Shown here: positions 1 through 11,501 of the stretch, one piece after another
Layout: every line of letters starts with the position of its first letter
Numbering within the stretch: position 1 is the first letter of the stretch
DNA from: Noviherbaspirillum_A sp047237965
GTDB taxonomy: Bacteria; Pseudomonadota; Gammaproteobacteria; Burkholderiales; Burkholderiaceae_D
Direction of reading: 5' to 3'
DNA: 64,000 bases
NCBI RefSeq assembly: GCF_047237965.1
Contig: NZ_JBDFLX010000001.1
Location: 1,426,001 to 1,490,000, forward strand
The notes under the pieces: model-generated
Database searches by the model: none
What the model was told of the DNA's origin: nothing
Seen by the model: only the letters and a program-made list of their open reading frames with translations
Program-made: the position numbers and the translations under genes

Positions 1-1500
1 CGTATAAGCTTCCCGTATATTTCACTTCTGACGGTGAACTGTTGGTCTGGCTCAATGATTACATGTTGGATTTCGCAAAACCAAAACGCCAATCGAAAGA
101 GACAAACAAAAACACGTTTGATGCACGTGCCCGTGACCTCAAGGCTTTCGCAGCATATCTCTATAAATACAAGATAGATTGGAAAAACTTTAACAATGAA
201 AATTTCCAGGAATTTATAGAAAAAGAGGTTATAAAGGTTAAGGCTTGGCAAGCCAATCAGCGATATGAACAAATAGATGAATCTGGAGCAAACCTTAATG
301 TGAACCGGAAAATTCATGCCATTTACGATTTCTATGAATGGGCACAATCCGAAAAGATGGTCGCTAATGTAATAGGGCCAGGATGCCAAATTGACACTCT
401 AATTTCGACAGACAAAGATAGTAAAGGCGTACTGAATCACAAAAGCTCCCGTACCCAGCCTAATAAACTTTCAAAAAAGGTGATATCTGTTCTTTACCGC
501 CCCCTCACATTGCCGGTGCCAATATCAAGAAAGACTATAAAGCATTTCCCAACGGACAAAGAACTTAATCTTTTAAATATTATGATAACGCAGGGTACCG
601 AGAGCCTATTCATAGCTGAGCGGGACTCACTCTTTATCGCTATCCTTCGGGAAACCGCATTGCGTGCAGAATCTGCAAATTCATTAACAACGTTACAAAT
701 CCCTCCGCTCGCCGAGTTAGAACAAGAAACCGACACCCGAAAAGAGTTCCCTGTAAGACCGTTCATGCAAAAACTGGGCTACCAAAATACTTTTATGCTG
801 AGTTATCCGCTTTGCTTGGAAATACGGAAATTCATAGATGGTCCACGGGCAGACTTACTTACCACTCTTGGCATAAATGATTCCTTAGTAGACGATGCTA
901 TCTTTCTTAACTCTAAAACAGGGAAAGCAATGACCGCCAAATCGATGCGGGAAAATATCCGAAATGGATTTAGGAAAGCTGGAATTACTGTGCGAAGAAC
1001 TGGCGCTCCTGCGATAAGACGCGCACGCGCAAATCAGGAAGGCGTGGACACAATAAGAAGAACACGTGAATCTGGTGGAATGGTAACTAAAGACAGCGTG
1101 CAAATGGCAATTGCCAGAAAACTCGGGCATTCCAGCATGGCCTCTCAAGATGCATATATTTATGCACTGAATGCAGTCGAAGCTGAGACTGACGAGGCGG
1201 AAATTGCCAAAAGACGCACGGAACTTGAATTACGAGAAAATCGCATTGCGTTAAAAGAAGCAGAGCTTGCGCTGAGGGAGAAACGTTTGCAGATGCCTAA
1301 AAAACGGGATATTGGTCTCGACCGGAATAATATGGGAGAAGACGAATCAGGTAGTTTTTAAATGGAATGACCTTTCATTCATGGTCGTTGTTGCGTTGCA
1401 AATCGAAACCCGGCTGACGTTAAGTTCATGCAGGAAAGAAACTGTCGTATGCTGTTTTACCCAAAACGATTGAGGCCATTTTCGCCTTCCAGCCATAATC
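1..1500. mobile_element. Right end of an integrative element inserted in an SPFH gene
   Basis: The DNA left of about 1500 is clearly more A+T-rich than the rest of the window and encodes a tyrosine recombinase. At 1498-1503 the conserved reading of the neighbouring stomatin-type gene stops (after Gly-Val-Lys-Val-Leu-Arg-Tyr) and continues into an unrelated 23-codon tail. The simplest reading is that the element integrated into that gene and that about 1500 is its right boundary. The left boundary and any direct-repeat att copy lie outside the window, so the element class and size cannot be given. Confidence 0.55.
3..1361 (+). CDS. Tyrosine recombinase/integrase, 5' end outside window
   Basis: This is a site-specific recombinase of the tyrosine (phage integrase) family. 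The frame is open to the left edge: the 13 codons before the TTG at 42 are sense codons, so the true start is probably upstream and at least 452 residues are present. Counting from TTG 42, the N-terminal part is a lysine-rich SAM-like core-binding region. The catalytic part shows the first arginine in ETALRAESANSL, a C-terminal LGHSS histidine box and the nucleophile region DAYIYAL. The usual HxxR box is degenerate: the best match is AIRR, with Ala where His is expected. The last 55 or so residues are a charged, Glu/Arg-rich predicted coiled coil, unusual for integrases. Base composition differs from the neighbours, in line with transfer. It could belong to a multi-recombinase module, but no partner is visible. 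Confidence 0.75.
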   Translation, partial: YKLPVYFTSDGELLVWLNDYMLDFAKPKRQSKETNKNTFDARARDLKAFAAYLYKYKIDWKNFNNENFQEFIEKEVIKVKAWQANQRYEQIDESGANLNVNRKIHAIYDFYEWAQSEKMVANVIGPGCQIDTLISTDKDSKGVLNHKSSRTQPNKLSKKVISVLYRPLTLPVPISRKTIKHFPTDKELNLLNIMITQGTESLFIAERDSLFIAILRETALRAESANSLTTLQIPPLAELEQETDTRKEFPVRPFMQKLGYQNTFMLSYPLCLEIRKFIDGPRADLLTTLGINDSLVDDAIFLNSKTGKAMTAKSMRENIRNGFRKAGITVRRTGAPAIRRARANQEGVDTIRRTRESGGMVTKDSVQMAIARKLGHSSMASQDAYIYALNAVEAETDEAEIAKRRTELELRENRIALKEAELALREKRLQMPKKRDIGLDRNNMGEDESGSF

Positions 1501-1983
1501 GTAGCGCAATACCTTCACGCCCCAGTTCGCCGCCGACTCGTCGATCGCATTGACGATGGCGGTATTGATGTGCTCGCGCTCCTCGAAAGTCTTGTCCAGT
1601 TCCATGCGGCCGATCACGGAACGCAGCGTGGTCTGCGCCAGCTGGGTGATCGCGGCGACATAGTTCGACGAGCCGTAGGACGCGCGCATTGGGTCGGTCA
1701 CCTGGAAATACAGGATGCCGTCCACCTGCAGCTGGGTGTTGTCGCGCGTGATGCAAACCTGTGGCGGCACATCCAGCGGGATCTCCTTCAGGATGTGCTT
1801 GTAGGCCACCCGGTCGATGAAGGGAATCACGATATTCAGGCCAGGCCCGAGTATCGCGTGATACTTGCCCAGGCGCTCCACCACCCAGGCATGCTGCTGC
1901 GGCACGACCTTGATGGTCTTGATCACGAACACGACGGCGAGGATGAAAAAGACCAGGGTCAAAGAGCCAAACGTGATTTCCAT
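1426..1983 (-). pseudogene. Truncated SPFH/stomatin-like (QmcA-type) membrane protein
   Basis: The first ~162 residues are a normal stomatin/prohibitin homologue: an N-terminal membrane anchor (residues 5-23), then the SPFH core with VPQQHAWVVERLGKY, the glycine/proline turn GPGLNIVIPF and the TLRSVIGRMELDKTFEER helix region. Family members are about 300 residues and continue into a long coiled coil after a conserved GVKVLRYE. Here that motif reads GVKVLRYD and is followed by an unrelated 23-residue tail to a stop, giving only 185 residues. The oligomerising coiled coil and C-terminal part are missing, so function is probably lost or altered. It starts 6 bases after nfeD, with GGAG inside the nfeD end as ribosome site. 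The break coincides with the recombinase-bearing low-GC DNA. Confidence 0.8.
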
Positions 1984-1989
1984 AGGTGC

Positions 1990-2409
1990 TTACTCCGGTT
2001 GATTGCTGACGATGAGACGGCTGCCGCGGACCTCACGTATGACGAACTGCCCTGCCCTCGCGTGCGCGCCATGGGCCAGTTCCACATCCCACAGGGCGCC
2101 GCGGTACATGGCCCTTGCGGTTCCTTCGTGCCAGTGGCTGACATGCAGGCTCTGGCCGATGTCGAGATTGATGTTGGGGTCGCGCGCCGCATCGGTCTTT
2201 CGCGGACGGCGCCGGCGCAATGCCAGCGCACCCGCGGCGCCGACCAGGGCCGCCAGAAGGATCTGCACTTCCGCCGACAGGCCGAGCAAGGCGGCCAACG
2301 CGCCGGCCGCCATGCCGAGCGCAATCATCAGCAAATAAAATGTCCCGAAAAACATTTCCAGAATGACCAGCATGCCGGCCAAGGCCAGCCATACCATCCA
2401 AGCCGTCAT
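1990..2409 (-). CDS. NfeD-family membrane protein
   Basis: A 139-residue NfeD-like protein, the usual operon partner of SPFH/stomatin proteins and thought to act with them in membrane microdomain organisation. Two to three hydrophobic segments fill residues ~5-65 (VWLALAGMLVILEMFFG, then an Ala/Leu/Gly-rich pair), followed by a basic RRRRPRK stop-transfer and a C-terminal OB-fold-like domain ending in the beta pattern GQFVIREVRGSRLIV. The ATG at 2409 was chosen because GGAG precedes it by 5 bases; upstream in-frame starts would run through a hairpin. The downstream partner gene is truncated, so the pair is broken. Confidence 0.8.
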   Translation of the reverse strand: MTAWMVWLALAGMLVILEMFFGTFYLLMIALGMAAGALAALLGLSAEVQILLAALVGAAGALALRRRRPRKTDAARDPNINLDIGQSLHVSHWHEGTARAMYRGALWDVELAHGAHARAGQFVIREVRGSRLIVSNQPE

Positions 2410-2424
2410 ATTTTCTCCAGTGGG

Positions 2425-2460
2425 AAATAAGAAACCCCTGGAACCGTATGGTTGCAGGGG
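2425..2460 (-). terminator. Rho-independent terminator candidate downstream of ppsA
   Basis: On the minus strand CCCCTG-C-AACC / GGTT-C-CAGGGG forms a 10-pair stem with one mismatch and a 4-base loop (plus coordinates 2435-2460), followed by a T-rich run TTTCTTATTT. It lies between the ppsA stop and the nfeD start, both on the minus strand, so it would separate ppsA transcription from nfeD. Confidence 0.6.
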
Positions 2461-2579
2461 CATGAGAAAACAGCAAGAAACTTTGTTGTTGGTTGTTATC
2501 CGGCTGGAATGAAGGCAAGTCTAGCGGATGGGTTTTTCGTCAGCAACTCTTTTCCGGCAGACTGTGCCTAATTCACCAC

Positions 2580-5009
<2,430 letters not shown>

Positions 5010-5173
5010 AACAACCTCTGGTTTGATGGGAAATCGGGACGTGCGCCGTCGCACCCGGGGGTTTTTGGTATTCTTCTGCGGGTCTGCGCGGTTTTCATTT
5101 GCGGCATTTTACAGGCGCGGCCGGATTTTTGGCTTGCACTCTCGACAATTCACTCTTTCCATCAAACTCTCCC

Positions 5174-6022
5174 ATGCGCGATATCGTCTCTCCCCACCTG
5201 CCAGCAGCCGAACGCACGGTGTTTTTCGTCTCCGACGGCACCGGCATCACGGCCGAGACCTTCGGACACTCGGTGTTGACGCAGTTCGAGCTGCGCTTTC
5301 GCCAGATCCGGCTGCCGTTCATCGATACGCTGGAAAAAGCGTACGACGCGGTGCGCCGCATCAACGAATGCTGCGCCGCCGACGGCAAGCGGCCCATCGT
5401 GTTCTCGACCCTGGTCAAGGCCGACCTGTCGGCCGTGGTACGGCGTTCCAGCGGTATGCACATGGACCTGATCCATACCTTCGTCGAACCGCTGGAACAG
5501 GAACTGGGCATCAAGTCCAGCCACACAATCGGTCGCAGCCATAACATTGCGGATTCGGACGAATACAAGAACCGGATCGAGGCGATCAACTTCTCGCTGG
5601 CGCATGACGATGGCCAGTCTGACAAGAACCTGGCGATGGCCGACGTAATCCTCGTTGGCGTGTCGCGCTCCGGGAAGACCCCGACCAGCCTGTACCTGGC
5701 GATGCAGTACGGCATCAAGGCAGCCAACTACCCGCTGATTCCGGAAGATTTCGAGCGCGGCAGGCTGCCTGGCAACCTGGTGCAGTTCAAGTCCAAGATC
5801 TTTGGCCTGTCGATTGCCCCGGAACGGCTGGCCGAGGTCCGCAACGAGCGCCGGCCAGGCAGCAAGTACGCGGCGCTGGAAAACTGCCGGTACGAGATCA
5901 ACGAAGCGGAAAATATGATGCGCCGCGAAGGGATACGCTGGATGTCTTCCACTGTCAAATCCATCGAGGAAATCGCCACCATGATCCTGCAGGAGATTCG
6001 CCTCGACAAGCGTTCCTATTGA
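5174..6022 (+). CDS. ppsR: PEP synthase regulatory kinase/phosphorylase
   Basis: PpsR (DUF299 family) is a bifunctional ADP-dependent kinase and phosphate-dependent phosphorylase that turns PEP synthase off and on by modifying a threonine next to its catalytic histidine. The 282-residue protein opens with TVFFVSDGTGITAET, the family N-terminal signature, and has the P-loop GVSRSGKT at residues 162-169. The ATG at 5174 is preferred over an upstream TTG because the conserved family start follows it directly. It is divergently paired with ppsA across 164 bases that must hold both promoters. Confidence 0.95.
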   Translation: MRDIVSPHLPAAERTVFFVSDGTGITAETFGHSVLTQFELRFRQIRLPFIDTLEKAYDAVRRINECCAADGKRPIVFSTLVKADLSAVVRRSSGMHMDLIHTFVEPLEQELGIKSSHTIGRSHNIADSDEYKNRIEAINFSLAHDDGQSDKNLAMADVILVGVSRSGKTPTSLYLAMQYGIKAANYPLIPEDFERGRLPGNLVQFKSKIFGLSIAPERLAEVRNERRPGSKYAALENCRYEINEAENMMRREGIRWMSSTVKSIEEIATMILQEIRLDKRSY

Positions 6023-6117
6023 CAGCACGATCCGCGTCCCGTTTGCAGCAGACACGCGGCTGCGCAAGGCCTCCGGCGCTGGTCTTTGCTAGCATGGAAT
6101 CGACGTCTGGAGGACAT

Positions 6118-6471
6118 ATGGACATTGTGCTTCTGGAACTGGTGCTGTGGGCCGGGCTGATCTGTTTTCTCTGGGTAATGAAAGACTCACTGGGCAAGAT
6201 CGAGTCCGAACTGGAAAGGACAGCGGCGCAAAAAGCGGCCGGGCGCGGCGCGCGCAGCGAGGACACGGTCCATATCGACCGCCTGTACGATCCGATTGGC
6301 CGGCTCGGCGATACCACGATTTATCGGTTCGCCATTATCGATGGCCAGAATTACGAATTCGACTACGTGGCTGCTGACAAGGACATTCGCCTTGCAGCCA
6401 ACCAGCGCTGCCTGCCTCCCGGGCTGGTGTACACCCTTAGTAAGGATACCAACGCCGCAATTGCCGGCTGA
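6118..6471 (+). CDS. Small membrane-anchored protein of unknown function
   Basis: The 117-residue product is not recognised. It has one N-terminal hydrophobic segment (residues ~3-19, IVLLELVLWAGLICFLW), then a short charged helix and a soluble domain with alternating beta pattern (TIYRFAIIDGQNYEFDYV). The start is set by the strong GGAGG site 4 bases before ATG 6118. It follows ppsR by about 95 bases on the same strand and may be co-transcribed. Topology suggests a single-pass inner-membrane protein with a cytoplasmic or periplasmic C-terminal domain. Confidence 0.7.
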   Translation: MDIVLLELVLWAGLICFLWVMKDSLGKIESELERTAAQKAAGRGARSEDTVHIDRLYDPIGRLGDTTIYRFAIIDGQNYEFDYVAADKDIRLAANQRCLPPGLVYTLSKDTNAAIAG

Positions 6472-6549
6472 CGCAACACTTCCTATGGAACCCTCAGGGT
6501 CTGCTCTCACACGAACGTTCCTTTTTTTGATCGTCGTGATCAGGGATCC

Positions 6550-8118
6550 ATGGACCATTTTTTCCGGCGCCGCAGGCGCATCCTGCAAGCTATTCCGTCG
6601 TTACTCGTAGCCTCTGTCTGCCCTGCCTGCACTTCCCACGCACCAGACCAGCTACATTCCGCACTTCTTGCGTTAGACCAGTTCGCATCGGAGACCCTGA
6701 ATAAGTCAGGCATACCAGGCATGGCGATTGCGGTTGTGCACAATGACCGCGTCGTCCATCTCAAAGGCTACGGCGTGCGCGAGGCGGGCCGTCGCTCTAC
6801 AGTCGACACCGACACTATTTTTCAACTGGCATCGGTTTCCAAGCCCATGGCTGCGACAGTGCTGGCTGGCCTGGTCGGGGATGGCGTGATTGGCTGGGAT
6901 GACTTGATTACCAAGCATGTGCCGGGCTTCGCACTGGCCGATGCAGCAGCGACCCGGCAAGTCACCTTGCGTGACATGTTCTGTCACCGCTCCGGCCTGT
7001 CCGAGCACGCCGGGGATCTGCTGGAAGACATCGGTTACGATCGCGACGCCATTCTTTACCGACTCAGGTATTTGCCGCTCGACAAGCCACTGCGCGCCGG
7101 GTTTGCCTACACCAATTTCGGGATAACCCAGGCGGCGGTGGCAGCAGCACGGGCAGCCGGGCAATCCTGGGAGGACTTGGCCGCACAACGTCTGTTCCGG
7201 CCGGCCGGGATGACTTCAACCAGCTTCCGCTACCAGGACTTCGTCGCCTCAGGCAATCGAGCCAGGCTGCATGTGGCCGAAGACGGCACAACCTACGTTG
7301 CGAAGTACGAACGTAATGCCGATGCACAGTCGCCTGCCGGAGGCGCAAGCGCCAGCATCGCTGACATGGCACGCTGGTTGCGGATCATTCTCAACGATGG
7401 CCAGCTCGACGGCGTTCGCCACGTCGCCGCCACCGAGCTGGCGCAAACGCGTCAGCCGCAGATCGAAACGCTTCCAGCGGCCCTGTCACCGGTAGGCAAG
7501 AACTCGTATTACGGTCTTGGCTGGACTGTCGATATTGACGCCAACGGACGCGTGTTTAATGGCCACTCCGGTGGTTTCATGCTTGGCGCAGCCACCAACG
7601 TGACAGTATGCGTCGAGCAGCGCCTGGGCATTGTCGTGCTCACCAACGCCTGGCCGGTGGGGGTGGCAGAGGGCATTGCGAGAACCTTCATGGAGTGGGC
7701 GCTCGACGGCACGCTCAGCCGGGACTGGATGACCCTGTACAGGGAAGGATTCACCGCCAAGCTCCAGGCCGGATTGCGCGGCCCGGGCGATTATGTCCAG
7801 CCATTGCCTGAAGCGGAACCTGTCAAGGATCTGCAAGCTTATGCCGGCGACTATCGCAACGACTACTATGGCAATGCCTCTGTCGTGCAGAACGGGAATG
7901 CGCTGACGCTGACGATCGGCCCTGACAAGGCAGCGTATTCGCTGCGCCATTGGAACGCAGATGACTTTCTGTACGAGCCGTACGGCGAGAATGCGGTCAG
8001 GATCGCGAAAGTCAGTTTCGGCGTGGCAAATTCAGGCAAGGCGGAGCGCCTGCGGGTCGAGTATCTCGACCAGAACCGGGAAGGCGACTTCCTTCGCGTC
8101 CCATTGCCGCAGTCATAG
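6550..8118 (+). CDS. Exported serine hydrolase (class C beta-lactamase/PBP4* fold) with DUF3471 domain
   Basis: A 522-residue penicillin-recognising-fold hydrolase. The N-terminus has an RRRRR patch and a short hydrophobic stretch like a signal peptide. The catalytic motifs are SVSK (SxxK nucleophile and lysine) near residue 97, YTNFG (YxN) near 185 and NGHSGG (the HxG/KTG equivalent) near 337. The last ~110 residues match the DUF3471 beta domain often appended to such esterases. Family members are peptidases, esterases or D-amino-acid hydrolases; the substrate cannot be told from sequence, and true beta-lactamase activity is unlikely from domain layout alone. It is convergent with the methyltransferase gene downstream. 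Confidence 0.85.
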   Translation: MDHFFRRRRRILQAIPSLLVASVCPACTSHAPDQLHSALLALDQFASETLNKSGIPGMAIAVVHNDRVVHLKGYGVREAGRRSTVDTDTIFQLASVSKPMAATVLAGLVGDGVIGWDDLITKHVPGFALADAAATRQVTLRDMFCHRSGLSEHAGDLLEDIGYDRDAILYRLRYLPLDKPLRAGFAYTNFGITQAAVAAARAAGQSWEDLAAQRLFRPAGMTSTSFRYQDFVASGNRARLHVAEDGTTYVAKYERNADAQSPAGGASASIADMARWLRIILNDGQLDGVRHVAATELAQTRQPQIETLPAALSPVGKNSYYGLGWTVDIDANGRVFNGHSGGFMLGAATNVTVCVEQRLGIVVLTNAWPVGVAEGIARTFMEWALDGTLSRDWMTLYREGFTAKLQAGLRGPGDYVQPLPEAEPVKDLQAYAGDYRNDYYGNASVVQNGNALTLTIGPDKAAYSLRHWNADDFLYEPYGENAVRIAKVSFGVANSGKAERLRVEYLDQNREGDFLRVPLPQS

Positions 8119-8154
8119 GCACCTGCCACGAGAATACCGGTGCGGCGGCGTGCG

Positions 8155-8943
8155 TCATGTCGCGGTTTTCTGCCTGACCTGCTCGAACAGACAGATCGCA
8201 GCGCTGGCGGCGACATTCAGCGACTCCATCTCGCCCAGATGCGGGATGCTCACCTGCCGGCTGGCCAGGGCGATCAGCGGTTCCGACACGCCCTGCCCTT
8301 CATGGCCGAACAGCCATGCCACGCTCTGCCGCAGGTCGACGTCGTAGATCCTTGCATCGGCATGGGAACTGGTCGCCAGCACCGGGATGGCGCTGGAACC
8401 GATCAGCGCAGCCAGATCGACCTGCTCATGGATTTCCAGCCCAAAATGCGCACCCATGCCGGCCCGCAGGACTTTCGGCGACCAGGCGAAGGCAGTGCCG
8501 GCGCTGCAGTACACGGCCTTGATGCCGGCCGCGGCAGCGCTGCGCAGGATGGAGCCCAGGTTGCCGGGATCCTGCAGGTTGTCCAGCAATACCGCATCGC
8601 CGGTGAGCGCATTCGCCGGCGATGCCTGCGGCGTATCGATTACGAACAGCAGGTCGATGCCGTTTTCCACCTGGCTCAGCGCGTGGTAGAGCGCGTCCGG
8701 CAGAACCACGCACTGTGCGTCGCCGCAGCGCGCCAGCAGCGCCGCGACTTCCGGGTTCGACTGGGCGCTTTCCCCAACCACGCACAAGGCCGGCAGGCCA
8801 CGCTGCGCCAGGAAGGCGCCGCACAGGTGCACGCCGTCGAGCAGCGTGCGACGGGCGCGGCGGCGCGCCTGTGAACTGGTCGCCAGTTGCTTCAACTCCT
8901 TGTACAGCGGGTTGTCGCGCGAACTGATGAACTTGATGCTCAT
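8155..8943 (-). CDS. TrmH/SpoU-family RNA 2'-O-methyltransferase
   Basis: A 262-residue SPOUT-class methyltransferase expected to methylate a ribose 2'-OH in rRNA or tRNA with S-adenosylmethionine. The N-terminal ~100 residues are a substrate-binding domain (SSRDNPLYKELKQLA). The knotted catalytic domain shows motif 1 (LQDPGNLGSILRSA), motif 2 (GHEGQGVSEPL) and motif 3 (IPHLGEMESLNVAASAAI). The exact nucleotide target is not predictable here. The start codon overlaps the rnhB stop (ATGA), so the two are translationally coupled at the end of the lipid A operon. Confidence 0.9.
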   Translation of the reverse strand: MSIKFISSRDNPLYKELKQLATSSQARRRARRTLLDGVHLCGAFLAQRGLPALCVVGESAQSNPEVAALLARCGDAQCVVLPDALYHALSQVENGIDLLFVIDTPQASPANALTGDAVLLDNLQDPGNLGSILRSAAAAGIKAVYCSAGTAFAWSPKVLRAGMGAHFGLEIHEQVDLAALIGSSAIPVLATSSHADARIYDVDLRQSVAWLFGHEGQGVSEPLIALASRQVSIPHLGEMESLNVAASAAICLFEQVRQKTAT

Positions 8944-9560
8944 GGCTGCGGGTCCAGCATCGCCCGCACCGGGGCATAGGAACGCCGGTGCGCGGGCGAC
9001 ACGCCGTGCAGTTGCAGCCGTTCCAGGTGCAGCGCGGTCGGATACCCCTTGTGCTGGTCGAAGCCATATTGGGGATAGGTCTGGTGCAAGGCCACCAGCG
9101 CGGCATCGCGTCCGGTCTTGGCCAGGATGGAGGCGGCGGAAATCGCCTCCACCAGGTCGTCGCCGCCGACGATGGCTTCACAGCGCACTGCCGCCGGCGG
9201 ACAGCGATTGCCGTCGATCAGCGCCAGCGTCGGCTGCCGATGCAGCCCTTCGATTGCGCGCCGCATCGCCAGCATGGTGGCGTGCAGGATGTTAAGCGTG
9301 TCGATCTCGTCTTCACAGCATTGGGCGACCGACCAGGCCAGCGCGTCGCGCCGGATCAGCACCGCCAGTTCCTCGCGGCGCGCGGCGGTCAGTTTCTTCG
9401 AATCGCGCAGGCCGGGAATCGGGCGCGCCGGATCGAGAATCACGGCTGCGGCAAACACCGGGCCGGCTAGAGGCCCACGGCCCGCCTCGTCGACGCCGCA
9501 GACGATTTCATTGGCATGATCAAACAGCGGCAAGGTGCGCTCGCGGGGTGTCTTTTTCAA
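8940..9560 (-). CDS. rnhB: Ribonuclease HII
   Basis: RNase HII nicks the RNA strand of RNA-DNA hybrids and removes single ribonucleotides from DNA. The 206-residue protein has the metal-binding signature VDEAGRGPLAG (residues ~23-33), the central DSKKL and a later AASILAKTGRD segment with the third acidic ligand. It overlaps lpxB by 4 bases upstream and the methyltransferase gene by 4 bases downstream. The lpxB-rnhB adjacency is conserved across proteobacteria. Confidence 0.96.
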   Translation of the reverse strand: MKKTPRERTLPLFDHANEIVCGVDEAGRGPLAGPVFAAAVILDPARPIPGLRDSKKLTAARREELAVLIRRDALAWSVAQCCEDEIDTLNILHATMLAMRRAIEGLHRQPTLALIDGNRCPPAAVRCEAIVGGDDLVEAISAASILAKTGRDAALVALHQTYPQYGFDQHKGYPTALHLERLQLHGVSPAHRRSYAPVRAMLDPQP

Positions 9561-10726
9561 GGGCGTCCTCGATGGTTGGCTATCATTTCAAGCACCGCAT
9601 CCGCGCTCAGGCGGGCGGTGTCGCGCAGCAGCGTGTGGTGCATGTCGGTAAAGCGCTGCACCAGCGCCTGCCGCGCATTGCCGTCAGTCAGCTGCTTCCA
9701 CAGGGCATCGGCGATTGCTTCCGGCGTAGCCGCATGCTGCAGCAATTCCGGCACCAGGAATTCGCGCGCCAGGATGTTGGGCAAGCCAATCCAGGGTTGG
9801 TAGCCCATGTGCCGCATCACCTGCCAGGAAGCGGCCATCATTTTATAGGCAATCACCATCGGCTTCTTGTAGAGCGCCACTTCCAGCGTCGCCGTGCCCG
9901 AGGCCACCAGGACCGCGTCGGCGGCCGCCAGCGCCGCATGCGACTGGCCATCCAGTACCTGCAGCGGCAGGTCCCCCAGCCCCGCGCCGGCCAGCAGGCT
10001 TTCGAAGTACTCCCGCTGCGCCTGGCCTGCCATCGGCGCGATGAAGCGGATCGACCGGTCGCGTGCGGCCAGCAGTTTTGCTGCCGACAGGAAGGCAGCG
10101 CTGTTGTACTTGAGCTCGGACATGCGGCTGCCGGGCAGGATCGCCACTACGGGCGCGCTGCCTTGCAGGCCCAGCGCAGCGCGTGCCGCGCCGGTGTCGG
10201 GCTGCATGGGAATCACTTCCGCCAGCGGATGCCCGACGTAGGTGGCCGGGATGCCGGCCTCGCGATAGATTTCTTCCTCGAACGGGAAGATCACCAGCAT
10301 GTGCGACACGGCGCGCGCAATCTTCTTGATGCGGCCGCCTCGCCAGGCCCAGATCGATGGACCGATGAAATGCATGGTGGGTATGCCTGCCTGTTTCAGC
10401 TCGGCTTCCAGCCCGAGGTTGAAATCCGGCGCATCCACGCCGATGAAGGCAGCCGGCCGCTCGCGCAGCAGCTGGTCGCGCAGCGCAAGCTGGATGCCCT
10501 TGATCTCACGGTAGTGCGCAAGCACTTCGAACAAGCCGCGCACCGACAGCTTTTCCATCGGCCAGTCGCTGATGAAGCCATGCTCGGCCATGCGCTCGCC
10601 GCCGATGCCGTGCAGGCGGGCATGCGGCAGTTGCGGACGCAGGCCGGACAGCAGGCGCGCCGCCAGCAAGTCGCCCGACGTTTCGCCGGCTACCAGCGCG
10701 ATCGACAGTTCAGCGGACGATGCCAC
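9557..10726 (-). CDS. lpxB: Lipid-A-disaccharide synthase
   Basis: LpxB condenses UDP-2,3-diacylglucosamine with lipid X to form the lipid A disaccharide at the inner membrane. The 389-residue GT-B glycosyltransferase begins with the glycine-rich AGETSGDLLAARLL and carries the family block GPSIWAWRGGRIKKI near residue 130 and VGHPLAEV. The start overlaps the end of lpxA by 17 bases, which supports the operon order lpxD-fabZ-lpxA-lpxB. Confidence 0.97.
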   Translation of the reverse strand: MASSAELSIALVAGETSGDLLAARLLSGLRPQLPHARLHGIGGERMAEHGFISDWPMEKLSVRGLFEVLAHYREIKGIQLALRDQLLRERPAAFIGVDAPDFNLGLEAELKQAGIPTMHFIGPSIWAWRGGRIKKIARAVSHMLVIFPFEEEIYREAGIPATYVGHPLAEVIPMQPDTGAARAALGLQGSAPVVAILPGSRMSELKYNSAAFLSAAKLLAARDRSIRFIAPMAGQAQREYFESLLAGAGLGDLPLQVLDGQSHAALAAADAVLVASGTATLEVALYKKPMVIAYKMMAASWQVMRHMGYQPWIGLPNILAREFLVPELLQHAATPEAIADALWKQLTDGNARQALVQRFTDMHHTLLRDTARLSADAVLEMIANHRGRP

Positions 10727-11501
10727 GGGAAGCGTTGTCGAGGAAGGCGCGCAAGTTGCGCAGCCGTCCTGCGGGATTGCCGTCCAGCCCGGATTCCTCC
10801 TGGGCCAACGCAGCGCGTGCCTCGTCGAGCGTGAGGCCGGACTTGTAGATCAGCTTGTAGGCGCGGCGCAGCGCGGCGATTTCATCGGCGCCGAAGCCGC
10901 GTCGCTTCAAGCCTTCGATATTCAGGCCGCGCGGCGCGATCGGCGTGCCGGCGGCCAGGATAAACGGCGGCACATCCTGCGACAGGCTGGCATTCATGCC
11001 GACGAAGGCATGGTCGCCGATCTTGCAGAACTGATGCACCGCGGCGAAACCGCTCATGATGACCCAGTCGCCGACGTGAACGTGTCCGGCCAGCGTGGCA
11101 TTGTTGGAAAAGATGGTGTTGCTGCCGACCTGGCAGTCGTGTGCAATATGCACATAGGCCAGTATCCAGTTGTCATTGCCAAGGCGCGTGACGCCGGCGT
11201 CCTGGACGGTGCCCAGGTTCAGGCTGCAGTATTCGCGGATCGTGTTGCGGTCGCCGATCTCCAGGCGCGTCGGCTCTCCGCGGTATTTCTTGTCCTGCGG
11301 CGCGCCGCCCAGCGAGCAGAACTGATAGATCACGTTGTCGCGCCCTATTGTGGTATCGCCCTCGACGACCACATGCGACGCAATGCGGGTGCCAGCGCCA
11401 ATGCGCACCCGCGGGCCGATCACGCTGTAAGGGCCAACCTCGACCGAGGGGTCGAGTTCAGCCTTCGCATCGATGATGGCGGTGGGATGAATCAGGGCCA
11501 T
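10710..11501 (-). CDS. lpxA: UDP-N-acetylglucosamine acyltransferase
   Basis: LpxA transfers a 3-hydroxyacyl chain from acyl carrier protein to UDP-GlcNAc, the first step of lipid A synthesis. The 263-residue protein is a left-handed beta-helix of hexapeptide repeats. The catalytic histidine is in NNATLAGHVHVGD, and QDKKYRGEPTRLEIGDRN is the conserved substrate loop. The ATG at 11501 shares its A with the fabZ TAA stop (TAATG), so the two are coupled; the family start MALIHPTA supports this choice over an upstream GTG/ATG. Confidence 0.97.
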   Translation of the reverse strand: MALIHPTAIIDAKAELDPSVEVGPYSVIGPRVRIGAGTRIASHVVVEGDTTIGRDNVIYQFCSLGGAPQDKKYRGEPTRLEIGDRNTIREYCSLNLGTVQDAGVTRLGNDNWILAYVHIAHDCQVGSNTIFSNNATLAGHVHVGDWVIMSGFAAVHQFCKIGDHAFVGMNASLSQDVPPFILAAGTPIAPRGLNIEGLKRRGFGADEIAALRRAYKLIYKSGLTLDEARAALAQEESGLDGNPAGRLRNLRAFLDNASRGIVR

